Assembly (NCBI GenBank): GCA_017383665.1
Contig: JAFNWA010000056.1
Location: 1 to 12,916, forward strand
Length of the DNA stretch: 12,916 bases
Reading direction: 5' to 3'
DNA from: Bacteroidaceae bacterium
GTDB taxonomy: Bacteria; Bacteroidota; Bacteroidia; Bacteroidales; Bacteroidaceae
Shown here piece after piece: positions 1-7,020 of this stretch. The notes beneath the pieces were generated by a model. That model saw only the letters and a list, made by a program, of their open reading frames with translations, searched no databases and was not told the origin of the DNA. The position numbers were made by a program, and so were the translations under genes. The first letter of the stretch is position 1. The number at the start of each line of letters is the position of its first letter.

Positions 1-17
1 GATCAGATACCCGTGCC

Positions 18-1760
18 ATGAAAAGAGATACATCCCTTGTTACTATGTTAAACCTCAAAAAGATGTTCGGCCTAAACCCGAACGAGACAAAGCCACGCAC
101 AGAAATAATGGCTGGTATAACAACATTCCTTACCATGTCATACATTCTGGCAGTAAACCCAAGCATCTTCTCGGGAATCATGCCCGAAGGCGCAGTTTTC
201 ACAGCCACAGCACTTGCAGCAATCGTCGGATGCCTTGTAATGGCATTCTGGGGCAAACTCCCATACGGTCTTGCACCGGGCATGGGACTCAACGCCTTCT
301 TTGTCTATACTATTTGCGGCATCATGGGCTACACCTGGCAATTTGCGCTCACAGCCGTGCTTATTGAGGGTATCATATTCATTCTGCTCACAATCACCAA
401 TGTGCGCGAGGCCATTGTAAACGCCATACCCCTTAACCTGAGATACGCGATTGGTGGCGGCATCGGACTTTTCATCGCCTTCATCGGCCTGCAGAGTTCG
501 GGCCTGGTCGTAAAACAAGACAGTACGCTCGTAACCCTTGGCGATATAACTTCGGGGAGCGCTTTGCTTGCCTTGATAGGACTTGTAATAACAGGCGTAC
601 TGTACATAAAGAAAGTGCGCGGAGCAATGCTTATCGGTATCCTGGCAACTACATTTATCGGCATTCCTATGGGCGTGACCGGTGAAATCACAAACATCAT
701 AGATACACCGGCATCCATTGAGCCCATTTTCTGCAAATTTGAATGGGAAAATGTATTTACGCTCGACATGCTTGTAGTGGTGTTCACCCTGCTGTTCATT
801 GACATGTTCGACACCATAGGCACCCTTGTCGGTGTTAGTACAAAAGTTGGCATGATTGATGAGAAAGGGCGTGTAAAGAACATCAAACAGGCATTCATGG
901 CCGATGCCATTGCAACCACAGCAGGTGCTTGCCTTGGAACATCCACCACCACAACCTATGTTGAGAGTGCTTCGGGAGTCGCTGTCGGAGGCCGTTCCGG
1001 ACTCACAGCGTTCACAGTGGGTATATGTTTTGCCATAGCAATGCTCTTCTCGCCATTGTTCCTTTCAATTCCGGCTGCAGCAACAGCCCCTGTACTCATA
1101 CTCGTAGGCCTGATGATGCTTGAGAACATTACAAAGGTGGACTTCCATGACTTCAGCGAGGCTATTCCGGCATTCATCTGCATGATAGCCATGCCCATGA
1201 CCTACTCCATCTCAAACGGTATCCTGTTGGGTATTATAGCTTATGCTGTAATAAACCTCATGTCCGGAAAGTTCAAGAAGCTTACACCTACAATCTGCAT
1301 ACTTGCACTCCTGTTCATCATGAAATTCGCATTTATGAAACCCGGCGATGATGTTGAGAAGCCTATCCCCACAACAGAAATCCAGGATGTCTTCAATTCG
1401 GCAAATGTAAATGTGTTTAAATCAACAAATGTGGTAAAGAGCAACAAGAAAGAGCAGATTCTTGCCGCACTTAACATCAACGATATAGAAGATGCAGACG
1501 CCGAGTATAGCAAATACATTGTCGCCGAGCACATAATCAAAAAGGGTTCCATTGATAAAGTCAGCGGTTTCAATGTCGTAGGCGCAAACATCAGCAACGA
1601 GAACCTCCCTCTTTACGTTGCGAACATCAACAAAACGACAAAATATGTAATTCCAATCGTCCGCAACCAGGTATACTATGGATATATCTCACTCGACGAA
1701 GACGGCAAGACCATCTATGGTGTATACCTGCCTAACATAACCGGTACACAGACACACTAA
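18..1760 (+). CDS. NCS2/AzgA-family purine (guanine/hypoxanthine) permease with C-terminal NqrC-like extension
   Basis: This is an inner-membrane nucleobase transporter of the NCS2 family, AzgA-like branch, predicted to import guanine, hypoxanthine or adenine with a proton. Visible family signatures are TEIMAGITTFLTMSYILAVNP near the N-terminus, GLAPGMGLNAFF, the IDMFDTIGTLVGV segment, and TSTTTTYVESASGVAVGGRSG. The hydrophobic permease occupies about residues 20-440, the usual length for the family. Residues about 441-580 are extra and soluble. They resemble the periplasmic part of Na+-NQR subunit C: a KKEQILAALNI segment, LPLYVANINKTTKYVIPI, and GYISLDEDGKTIYGVY. The flavin-attachment motif is not seen. 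The start is uncertain. The frame is open to the left edge, and ATG at 18, ATG at 45 (MLNLKKMFGLNP, closest to relatives as I recall them) and ATG at 63 are all possible. Substrate specificity is inferred from family only. Confidence 0.9.
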   Translation: MKRDTSLVTMLNLKKMFGLNPNETKPRTEIMAGITTFLTMSYILAVNPSIFSGIMPEGAVFTATALAAIVGCLVMAFWGKLPYGLAPGMGLNAFFVYTICGIMGYTWQFALTAVLIEGIIFILLTITNVREAIVNAIPLNLRYAIGGGIGLFIAFIGLQSSGLVVKQDSTLVTLGDITSGSALLALIGLVITGVLYIKKVRGAMLIGILATTFIGIPMGVTGEITNIIDTPASIEPIFCKFEWENVFTLDMLVVVFTLLFIDMFDTIGTLVGVSTKVGMIDEKGRVKNIKQAFMADAIATTAGACLGTSTTTTYVESASGVAVGGRSGLTAFTVGICFAIAMLFSPLFLSIPAAATAPVLILVGLMMLENITKVDFHDFSEAIPAFICMIAMPMTYSISNGILLGIIAYAVINLMSGKFKKLTPTICILALLFIMKFAFMKPGDDVEKPIPTTEIQDVFNSANVNVFKSTNVVKSNKKEQILAALNINDIEDADAEYSKYIVAEHIIKKGSIDKVSGFNVVGANISNENLPLYVANINKTTKYVIPIVRNQVYYGYISLDEDGKTIYGVYLPNITGTQTH

Positions 1761-1781
1761 ACCGGAATACAGAAATATCTT

Positions 1782-1826
1782 ATAAAATGTTTTCGGCGGC
1801 CTTAAAAGCTGCCGAAAACATTTTAT
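1782..1826 (+). terminator. Strong intrinsic-type hairpin after the purine permease
   Basis: A 19-bp inverted repeat (arms 1782-1800 and 1808-1826, one G-U pair) encloses a 7-nt loop, CTTAAAA. The arms begin with A/T-rich sequence, so the 3' arm supplies TTTTATT and the 5' arm supplies a U tract on the other strand; it could work in both directions. It lies 22 nt after the permease stop and before the next gene, so the permease and the SpmAB gene are probably separate transcription units. Confidence 0.85.
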
Positions 1827-1864
1827 TATAGCGACAGCCACACACCTCTTTTCAATATTTTTTA

Positions 1865-1872
1865 TATCTTCG
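1865..1872 (+). promoter_or_regulatory. Possible Bacteroidota -7 element for the SpmAB gene
   Basis: TATCTTCG differs by one base from the Bacteroidota -7 consensus TAnnTTTG. It lies 22 nt before the GTG start and after the hairpin terminator of the preceding gene. No convincing -33 element is seen about 20 nt upstream, so this is a weak call based mainly on position. Confidence 0.35.
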
Positions 1873-1894
1873 CAATATCAAACAAAAAAACAAG

Positions 1895-3385
1895 GTGATA
1901 CTTAACTATATTTGGATTGCATTTTTCATTCTATCGTTTGTCATTGGACTTGGCAAACTGATATTCATGGGAGACACATCCGTGTTCCCCGAGATGATGG
2001 TAGCCACATCAGACTCGGCCAAGAGTGCATTTGAGCTGTCACTCGGACTCACCGGAGTACTGTCACTATGGATGGGTATAATGAAGATAGGCGAGAAAGG
2101 AGGCCTTGTTGCCGCGTTGGCAAGAGTATTGAGCCCGGTACTGACAAAGATATTCCCCGATGTACCCAAGGGACACCCTGCTATGGGCACAATGTTCATG
2201 AACTTCTCGGCAAACATGCTGGGACTTGACAATGCCGCCACACCAATGGGGCTGAAGGCAATGCAGGAACTGCAGGAGATTAACCCCAAGAAAGATACCG
2301 CCAGCAACCCCATGATAATGTTCTTGGTGCTGAACACATCGGGGCTCACGCTTATTCCAATATCGGTACTAACATTCCGCACCGAGGCCGGTGCCGCCAA
2401 CCCCACCGATGTCTTCCTGCCAATACTCATTGCCACGACAGTAGCAACACTAGTGGGTCTCATAGTAACAAGTATCTACCAGCGCATCAACCTCTTCAAC
2501 CGCACTATGATGCTGTTCATCCTTGGCGTGTGCCTATTTGTTGCAGGCGGCACATGGGGCATGATGCAACTTTCACAGGTACGTATTGAGGCCTTGTCAA
2601 CATCTGTTGCCGGCGTCATACTGTTCTCGATAATAATACTGTTCATCGTTGCCGGAATGCGGGCAAAGATAAATGTTTACGAAACATTCATCGAGGGCGC
2701 AAAAGAGGGGTTTGGAACTGCAGTACGCATCATCCCATACCTGATTGCAATATTGGTTGCAATTGCCGTGTTCCGCGCATCGGGTGGCATGGATGTCATT
2801 ATGGACGGCATCGCAGGTATCGCAAGTACATTTGGAGCAGACAGCAATTTTGCCGGAGCTATACCGACTGCAATAATGAAGCCACTGAGTGGCAGCGGGG
2901 CACGCGGCATGATGGTCGATGCAATGGACCACTATGGCGCAGACTCCTTTGCCGGGCGCCTCGCATGTATTTTCCAAGGCGCAACCGATACCACTTTCTA
3001 CATCCTTGCTGTATATTTTGGCAGCGTTGGAATAAAGAAGACACGCCATGCACTTACCTGCGGACTGCTTGCCGACCTTGCAGGCATCATAGCAGCAATA
3101 ATCGTCGCATATATTTTCTTTGGCAATGCCGACCAACCCCAAGTAGTACAACAGCGAACCAATAACGACACACAATGCACTTGTTGCAAACTCCATGGAC
3201 CAACTCAAAACCACACTCTTTGCAACGACAGCAGTCTCATTGACCAGCCGCATTGCCACAAGCATATTCCAAGATGTCAACCTCTGCAGTTACACAAGGA
3301 CACCACTTATCTTTGGTACAAGCCTTTTGAGCATGATACAACATTTGCAGTACATACCGGGCAAGTATCATTGCAGCAATTTTAG
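1895..3385 (+). CDS. SpmA-SpmB fusion membrane protein (nucleoside recognition/Gate domains) with an unusual C-terminal tail
   Basis: This is a multi-span inner-membrane protein with two Gate (nucleoside recognition) domains. An SpmA-like half covers about residues 1-200, with NFSANMLGLDNAATPMGLKAM around D112. An SpmB-like half follows to about 410, with SGSGARGMMVDAMDHYG from S332 and then ATDTTFYILAVYFGSVGIKKTRHA. This fused form is common in Bacteroidota, which do not sporulate; its transport role is unproven. The start is GTG, giving MILNYIWIAFF, which matches the family N-terminus, and no nearby ATG would retain it. Relatives end near the YIFFG motif (residue 410 here). This frame runs on for 85 residues rich in His, Cys, Thr and Gln with no recognisable domain. 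The tail may be read-through of a lost stop, a sequencing error, or a real addition. Confidence 0.88.
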   Translation: MILNYIWIAFFILSFVIGLGKLIFMGDTSVFPEMMVATSDSAKSAFELSLGLTGVLSLWMGIMKIGEKGGLVAALARVLSPVLTKIFPDVPKGHPAMGTMFMNFSANMLGLDNAATPMGLKAMQELQEINPKKDTASNPMIMFLVLNTSGLTLIPISVLTFRTEAGAANPTDVFLPILIATTVATLVGLIVTSIYQRINLFNRTMMLFILGVCLFVAGGTWGMMQLSQVRIEALSTSVAGVILFSIIILFIVAGMRAKINVYETFIEGAKEGFGTAVRIIPYLIAILVAIAVFRASGGMDVIMDGIAGIASTFGADSNFAGAIPTAIMKPLSGSGARGMMVDAMDHYGADSFAGRLACIFQGATDTTFYILAVYFGSVGIKKTRHALTCGLLADLAGIIAAIIVAYIFFGNADQPQVVQQRTNNDTQCTCCKLHGPTQNHTLCNDSSLIDQPHCHKHIPRCQPLQLHKDTTYLWYKPFEHDTTFAVHTGQVSLQQF

Positions 3386-3407
3386 TGGAATACATTATAT
3401 AACCAAC

Positions 3408-3476
3408 TGTCATATCGACCGCATGGAAGATATCTATATTTTAGATTTCTCGTCGCTACGCCCTGTCGAAATGACA
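3408..3476. repeat. Degenerate inverted repeat, dispersed-repeat-like
   Basis: The left arm (about 3408-3436) begins TGTCATATCGACCGCATGG and the right arm (3442-3476) ends GTCGAAATGACA. Read on the opposite strand, the right arm begins TGTCATTTCGAC and ends GAGAAATCTA, matching the ends of the left arm with a small length difference inside. The unit sits in the gap before ybeY. Its TGTCATTTCGAC...GAGAAATCT pattern resembles short palindromic repeats scattered between genes in many bacteria. Membership in a family in this genome is inferred. Confidence 0.6.
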
Positions 3477-3490
3477 AAAAACATAACATT

Positions 3491-3901
3491 ATGATAAGTT
3501 ACCAGACCGACGGCGTCAAGATGCCGGCAATCAAAAAGCGTGAAACTACAGCATGGATAAAGGCCGTTGCGGCTTCATACTGCAAGAAGGTGGGCGACAT
3601 TGCCTATATCTTCTGCGATGACGAAAAGATTCTTGAAGTCAACCGCGAATATCTGCAGCATGACTATTACACCGATATTATCACATTCGACTACTGCGAA
3701 GACGATGTCATCAGCGGCGACCTTTTCATCTCGCTCGACACCGTGCGCAGCAATAGCGAAATGGTGGGTGCCACATACGAGCAGGAGTTGCACCGCGTGA
3801 TTATCCACGGCATTCTGCACCTTTGCGGCATAAACGACAAGGGCGAGGGAGAACGCGAGATAATGGAAGCCTGCGAGAACAAGGCATTGGCAATGAGATA
3901 A
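3491..3901 (+). CDS. ybeY: Endoribonuclease YbeY, 16S rRNA 3'-end maturation
   Basis: YbeY is a single-domain, metal-dependent RNase (UPF0054) acting in the cytoplasm in 16S rRNA 3' maturation and ribosome quality control. The 136-residue length fits the family. The hallmark metal-site motif is HGILHLCGIND, with H106 and H110 as ligands. The position that is the third His in the HGxLHLxGYDH consensus is D116 here; an Asp at this site is, to my recollection, usual in Bacteroidota and not a sign of inactivation. Other family segments are YIFCDDEKILEVNREYLQHD and YTDIITFDYCEDD. The ATG at 3491 gives MISYQTDGVKMPAIKKRE, matching relatives. The gene follows a short repeat-containing gap, has no obvious promoter of its own and ends just before a bidirectional terminator. 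Confidence 0.96.
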   Translation: MISYQTDGVKMPAIKKRETTAWIKAVAASYCKKVGDIAYIFCDDEKILEVNREYLQHDYYTDIITFDYCEDDVISGDLFISLDTVRSNSEMVGATYEQELHRVIIHGILHLCGINDKGEGEREIMEACENKALAMR

Positions 3902-3904
3902 AGA

Positions 3905-3953
3905 AAAAGAGCAGGCTCTGATTCCTTAAAAGATTTATGAGCCTGCTTTTCTT
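3905..3953. terminator. Bidirectional terminator between ybeY and the M20 deacetylase
   Basis: GCAGGCTC (3911-3918) pairs perfectly with GAGCCTGC (3939-3946) around a 20-nt loop. The stem is flanked by TTTTCTT on the plus strand and by a U-rich CTCTTTTTCTT tract when read on the minus strand. It lies between two convergent genes, right after the ybeY stop and 14 nt past the 3' end of the minus-strand gene, so it can serve both. Confidence 0.85.
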
Positions 3954-3967
3954 ATAACCGTTAAATT

Positions 3968-5044
3968 CTACAATTTCAACCCGTCGAGCAATGCACAGAA
4001 TTTTTCAATGCCGTCGCGGATTTCGCTTATGAGTACAAACTCGTTAGCGGTGTGTGAACGGGTGGTATCGCCGGGTCCCATTTTCAATGTAGGGATATCT
4101 CTAACCAATGATTGGTTCGAGAGTGTTGGCGAGCCGTATGGTTTACGACCCAACTCCACGGCACGCTTTACAAGAGGGTGCCCAACAGAAATTGCTGAGG
4201 AGTTTAGCCTGGTTGAACGCGCTGTAACATTGCTGCTTACGCTTGATTTTATAAGTTCAAGCAATTCCTTGTTCGAATAGCACTCATTGCTGCGTACATC
4301 AACAATAAAACTGCATTTATCCGGGATTACATTATGCTGCGTGCCGGCCTCAATTTGGGTAACGGTCATCTTTACATCGCCCAAAAGTTCCGAAGTTCTA
4401 CTACAGTTGTGGTTGCGGAACCACTCAATATCGGCCATTGCCTTGTATATGGCATTGACGCCCTCATTGCGCGCGGCATGGCCTGAAACGCCCTCGGCCA
4501 CACAGTCGAGCACCATAAGCCCCTTTTCGGCAATAGCCGGCTGCATGGATGTTGGTTCACCCATTATGGCACAACTTATAGGGGGCAACAAAGGCAACAC
4601 GGCTTCAATTCCGTTTGCGCCTGAAACCTCCTCCTCGGCCGATGCAAGGAATATTGTATTATAGCGTTGAGGCTTCTGGCATATCTTGTAGAATACCTGC
4701 AACAAAGTAACCAATGAAGCTCCATCGTCATTACTGCCAAGACCATATATGGCTTCACCCTCCACAATTGGCGTAAAGGGAGGAGTACTCCAACCGCTCA
4801 CAGGCTTTACGGTGTCAATGTGGGCATCAAGCAGCAAGGTTGGAAGCGAAGCATCAAAACCCGGTGCAACACACCACAGGTTGTTGAGATGCCGGTGCAC
4901 TTCGCATTGCACAGGAGCACCGCGCTCAATAAAGAGTTGCAGTTTGTCTGTGGCATCACCCTCTTCGCGACTTATTGAAGGGGTGTTTATGAGCACCTTC
5001 AACAACTCCACAGCCTGTTTGACATTTGCTTCGGTTACTTTCAT
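3968..5044 (-). CDS. argE: M20 metallopeptidase-family deacetylase, probable N-acetyl/N-succinyl-ornithine deacetylase
   Basis: This is a cytoplasmic di-zinc amidohydrolase of the M20 family. Zinc-site and catalytic residues are in order: H75 in DAHIDTV (with D77), D106 in GLGSNDDGAS, the acidic triplet E137-E139 in SAEEEVSG, E163 in MGEPTS, and H331 in SHTANEF. The SGHAARNEG segment around H189 marks the lid/dimerisation domain. At 358 residues it matches the compact ArgE-like proteins of Bacteroidota, which free ornithine from its acetylated or succinylated form in arginine synthesis. Some members of the phylum are known to use succinyl intermediates, so the natural acyl group cannot be read here. 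The start ATG lies about 18 nt downstream of a good promoter. No other arginine gene is adjacent, so DapE-like or carboxypeptidase activity is a weaker alternative. Confidence 0.85.
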   Translation of the reverse strand: MKVTEANVKQAVELLKVLINTPSISREEGDATDKLQLFIERGAPVQCEVHRHLNNLWCVAPGFDASLPTLLLDAHIDTVKPVSGWSTPPFTPIVEGEAIYGLGSNDDGASLVTLLQVFYKICQKPQRYNTIFLASAEEEVSGANGIEAVLPLLPPISCAIMGEPTSMQPAIAEKGLMVLDCVAEGVSGHAARNEGVNAIYKAMADIEWFRNHNCSRTSELLGDVKMTVTQIEAGTQHNVIPDKCSFIVDVRSNECYSNKELLELIKSSVSSNVTARSTRLNSSAISVGHPLVKRAVELGRKPYGSPTLSNQSLVRDIPTLKMGPGDTTRSHTANEFVLISEIRDGIEKFCALLDGLKL

Positions 5045-5062
5045 ACTTTTTTATATTCAGCG

Positions 5063-5094
5063 CAAAGGTACAACAGGAAATACCTTTCTGCAAA
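5063..5094 (-). promoter_or_regulatory. Bacteroidota promoter for the M20 deacetylase gene
   Basis: On the minus strand TTTG (5094-5091) and TACCTTTG (5070-5063) are separated by 20 nt. This matches the Bacteroidota sigma factor's -33 TTTG and -7 TAnnTTTG at the preferred spacing. Transcription should start only about 10-15 nt before the ATG at 5044, giving a very short leader. Confidence 0.75.
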
Positions 5095-5164
5095 ATCCGT
5101 TATAGGGATTTTTTCAACAACAAGCAATTATGTGGCAATGGGACAGCCATTACGCGCACAGTTA

Positions 5165-5196
5165 TTTGGTTATTTTTGAATATCGTTGTATCTTTG
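5165..5196 (+). promoter_or_regulatory. Bacteroidota promoter for prfB
   Basis: TTTG (5165-5168) and TATCTTTG (5189-5196) are 20 nt apart, a full match to the -33/-7 arrangement. It is divergent from the deacetylase promoter in the same 180-nt gap and implies a prfB leader of roughly 20-25 nt. Confidence 0.75.
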
Positions 5197-5224
5197 TACA
5201 ACAATTCAATAGAACGCGAAACAA

Positions 5225-6340
5225 ATGATTACAGCCGACCAATTAAAGGATATAAAGGAGCGCACAGCAGCTCTGAAACAATACCTTGCAATCGACGAAA
5301 AGATAATTCAGGTTGAGGAGGAACAACTTCGTACACAGGCTCCCGGTTTTTGGGACGACGCCAAGAAAGCCGAAGCCCAGATGAAGAAAGTAAAAGCTCT
5401 GCAGGCGTGGATTGAGGGCTACAAGGAGGTGAATAACCGCACAGAGGAGGCCGAGATGGCCATGGAACTTTTCCGCGAGGAGATGGTTGAGGAGCACGAG
5501 GTTGATGACGCATACGCTCGCGCACTCACAGCCATAGAGGAACTTGAGCTCAAGAACATGCTCCGCGGCGAGGCGGACGACATGGACTGCGTGCTGAAAA
5601 TCAACTCAGGTGCAGGTGGCACAGAGGCTCAGGACTGGGCAAGCATGCTCATGCGCATGTACATGCGTTGGGCCGAGTCCAATGGCTACAAGGTTACAGT
5701 TGCCAACTTGCAGGAGGCCGAGGATGCCGGTATCAAGACCGTGACACTCGAATTGCAGGGACCATACGCATATGGCTATCTCAAAGGCGAGAACGGCGTT
5801 CACAGACTGGTACGCGTGAGCCCCTACAACGCACAGGGCAAGCGAATGACCTCGTTCAGTTCTGTTTTTGTCACACCGCTTGTCGATGACAGCATTGAGG
5901 TTGTCATTGAGCCTGCACGCATCTCATGGGATACATTCCGAAGCGGTGGTGCCGGTGGTCAGAATGTAAACAAGGTGGAATCGGGTGTACGCTTGCGCTA
6001 CCAATACAAAGACCCATATACAGGCGCCGAGGAGGAGATTCTCATTGAGAACACCGAAACCCGTGACCAGCCCAAGAACAAAGAAAATGCCATGCGACAA
6101 TTGCGTTCAATCCTCTACAACAAGGAGATGCAGCACCGCATGGAGGAGCAAGCTAAGGTTGAGGCCGGAAAGAAGAAGATTGAGTGGGGCTCACAGATTC
6201 GCAGTTATGTATTCGATGACCGTCGCGTGAAAGACCACCGTACGAACTTCCAGACATCGGATGTAAACGGTGTTATGGACGGCAAGATTGACGGTTTCAT
6301 CAAGGCGTATCTCATGGAGTTTGCCGATAAGGGAGAGTAA
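5225..6340 (+). CDS. prfB: Peptide chain release factor 2 (RF2), encoded without frameshift
   Basis: RF2 recognises UGA and UAA in the ribosomal A site and triggers peptide release. The protein is 371 residues, with an N-terminal helical domain, the anticodon-like tripeptide region SPYNAQGKRMTSFSSVFV (S199-Y201, where E. coli has SPF), and the catalytic GGQ at 244-246 in SGGAGGQNVNKVESG. The C-terminal GSQIRSYVFDDRRVKDHR and HRTNFQTSDV segments are typical. The frame is continuous. At the position of the classic in-frame UGA (after YL at residue 21) the codons are CTT GCA ATC, and no AGGGGG-like stimulator precedes it, so the autoregulatory +1 frameshift is absent. The ATG start gives MITADQLKDIKERTAALKQYL, the expected N-terminus. 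Confidence 0.97.
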   Translation: MITADQLKDIKERTAALKQYLAIDEKIIQVEEEQLRTQAPGFWDDAKKAEAQMKKVKALQAWIEGYKEVNNRTEEAEMAMELFREEMVEEHEVDDAYARALTAIEELELKNMLRGEADDMDCVLKINSGAGGTEAQDWASMLMRMYMRWAESNGYKVTVANLQEAEDAGIKTVTLELQGPYAYGYLKGENGVHRLVRVSPYNAQGKRMTSFSSVFVTPLVDDSIEVVIEPARISWDTFRSGGAGGQNVNKVESGVRLRYQYKDPYTGAEEEILIENTETRDQPKNKENAMRQLRSILYNKEMQHRMEEQAKVEAGKKKIEWGSQIRSYVFDDRRVKDHRTNFQTSDVNGVMDGKIDGFIKAYLMEFADKGE

Positions 6341-6508
6341 TAAAAAACTGAAAGCGGAAAGGTGAAAGGTGAAAGTTAAAAGCTTTCCGCTTTAACCGTA
6401 CTTCGTGCGCTTAAACCTGCTTCGCTCGCTTTGTGTGTAAGTAAACTTCCACACACTCGCTTACTCGCAGCTTTCCGTTTTCCGATTTAACCTTTCACCT
6501 TCAAAATC
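6341..6508. repeat. Repeat-rich intergenic region between prfB and the CYTH gene
   Basis: The 168-nt gap holds nested repeats. AAAGCGGAAAG (6351-6361) pairs with CTTTCCGCTTT (6383-6393) and could act as the prfB terminator, although no clear U tract follows. AAGGTGAAAGGT (6359-6370) recurs inverted at the far end within 6486-6501. AGCTTTCCG occurs directly at 6381 and 6469. CTTCGTGCGCTT (6401-6412) is repeated imperfectly as CTTCGCTCGCTT (6420-6431). GTGTGT and ACACAC runs form a further small inverted repeat. No coding potential is seen. The last inverted arm ends just before the next ATG. Confidence 0.7.
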
Positions 6509-6976
6509 ATGCTTGAGATAGAGAGAAAATTCATTGTCACGGACGACAACTATAAGGCACTTGCCTACCACAGCGACCGCATAGCGCAGGGTTACCTGTG
6601 CCGCGAAGGCGGCAATTCAACCCGTGTGAGAGTGCGTGGCGACAAAGGATTCCTTACAATCAAAGGGCCATCACTTGACGGTGGATTGAGCCGTTTCGAA
6701 TGGGAGAAGGAGATTCCTGCCAACGAAGCTTGGGAATTGCTCAAGTTGTGCCATGGAGGCATCATAGACAAGGTGCGATACCTTGTGAAACACGGGAGCC
6801 ATGTTTTTGAGGTTGATGAGTTCCTTGGCGAGAATGCCGGGCTTGTGGTTGCCGAAGTGGAACTTGGAAGCATTGACGAGGAGTTTGAAAAGCCCTCATT
6901 CCTGGGCAAAGAGGTCACAGGCGACAAACGCTACTACAACTCCAGCCTCGCACGCTTTCCATATAAATGTTGGTAA
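6509..6976 (+). CDS. CYTH-domain protein, probable inorganic triphosphatase-like enzyme
   Basis: This is a small (155-residue) CYTH-fold protein whose eight-strand tunnel binds triphosphates with a divalent metal. The defining ExExK motif is E3-I-E5-R-K7 at the extreme N-terminus, which fixes the ATG start. Further tunnel residues are the alternating Arg in STRVRVRG (R39, R41, R43), K52 in TIKG, the acidic strand FEWEKEI (E64, E66, E68), K88 and R90 in IDKVRYLV, EVDEF (101-105), VAEVELGS (about 114-121) and GDKRYYNSSLA near the end. Bacterial members characterised biochemically mostly hydrolyse tripolyphosphate, and a few are adenylate cyclases; this short stand-alone form suggests the former. 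It follows a repeat-rich gap without an obvious promoter and ends at a palindromic terminator. Confidence 0.88.
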   Translation: MLEIERKFIVTDDNYKALAYHSDRIAQGYLCREGGNSTRVRVRGDKGFLTIKGPSLDGGLSRFEWEKEIPANEAWELLKLCHGGIIDKVRYLVKHGSHVFEVDEFLGENAGLVVAEVELGSIDEEFEKPSFLGKEVTGDKRYYNSSLARFPYKCW

Positions 6977-6992
6977 AGAACAGACAGAAGTG

Positions 6993-7020
6993 AAAAGAGG
7001 TTGACCGGTCAACCTCTTTT
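6993..7020. terminator. Perfectly palindromic bidirectional terminator
   Basis: The arms AAAAGAGGTTGACC and GGTCAACCTCTTTT form a 14+14-nt perfect palindrome followed by further T residues (TTTCTT). With A-runs on the left and T-runs on the right it can end transcription from both sides. It lies between the convergent CYTH and VanZ-like genes, and the stop codon of the minus-strand gene (7009-7011) falls inside the right arm. Confidence 0.87.

Noticed and set aside
329..952. Long minus-strand open frame (207 codons) inside the permease gene
   Set aside because: Antisense shadow of a well-supported transporter, Met/Ser/Pro-rich with no family features.
2597..3280. Minus-strand 227-codon frame opposite the SpmB half
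   Set aside because: Begins at TTG, Cys-rich and without domains; shadow of the plus-strand gene.
3195..3494. 99-codon plus-strand frame overlapping the SpmAB tail and running up to ybeY
   Set aside because: No recognisable domain; its second half reads through the palindromic repeat. It may be chance in a non-coding stretch, although overlap with the dubious tail keeps a decayed gene possible.
3806..3841. YbeY metal motif lacking the third His of HGxLHLxGxDH
   Set aside because: An Asp at this place (HGILHLCGIND) is, as I recall, the normal Bacteroidota form, so it does not indicate a defective enzyme.
5819..5827. RF2 tripeptide SPY instead of SPF
   Set aside because: Conservative change that I recall in Bacteroidota RF2 proteins; the rest of the factor, including GGQ, is intact.
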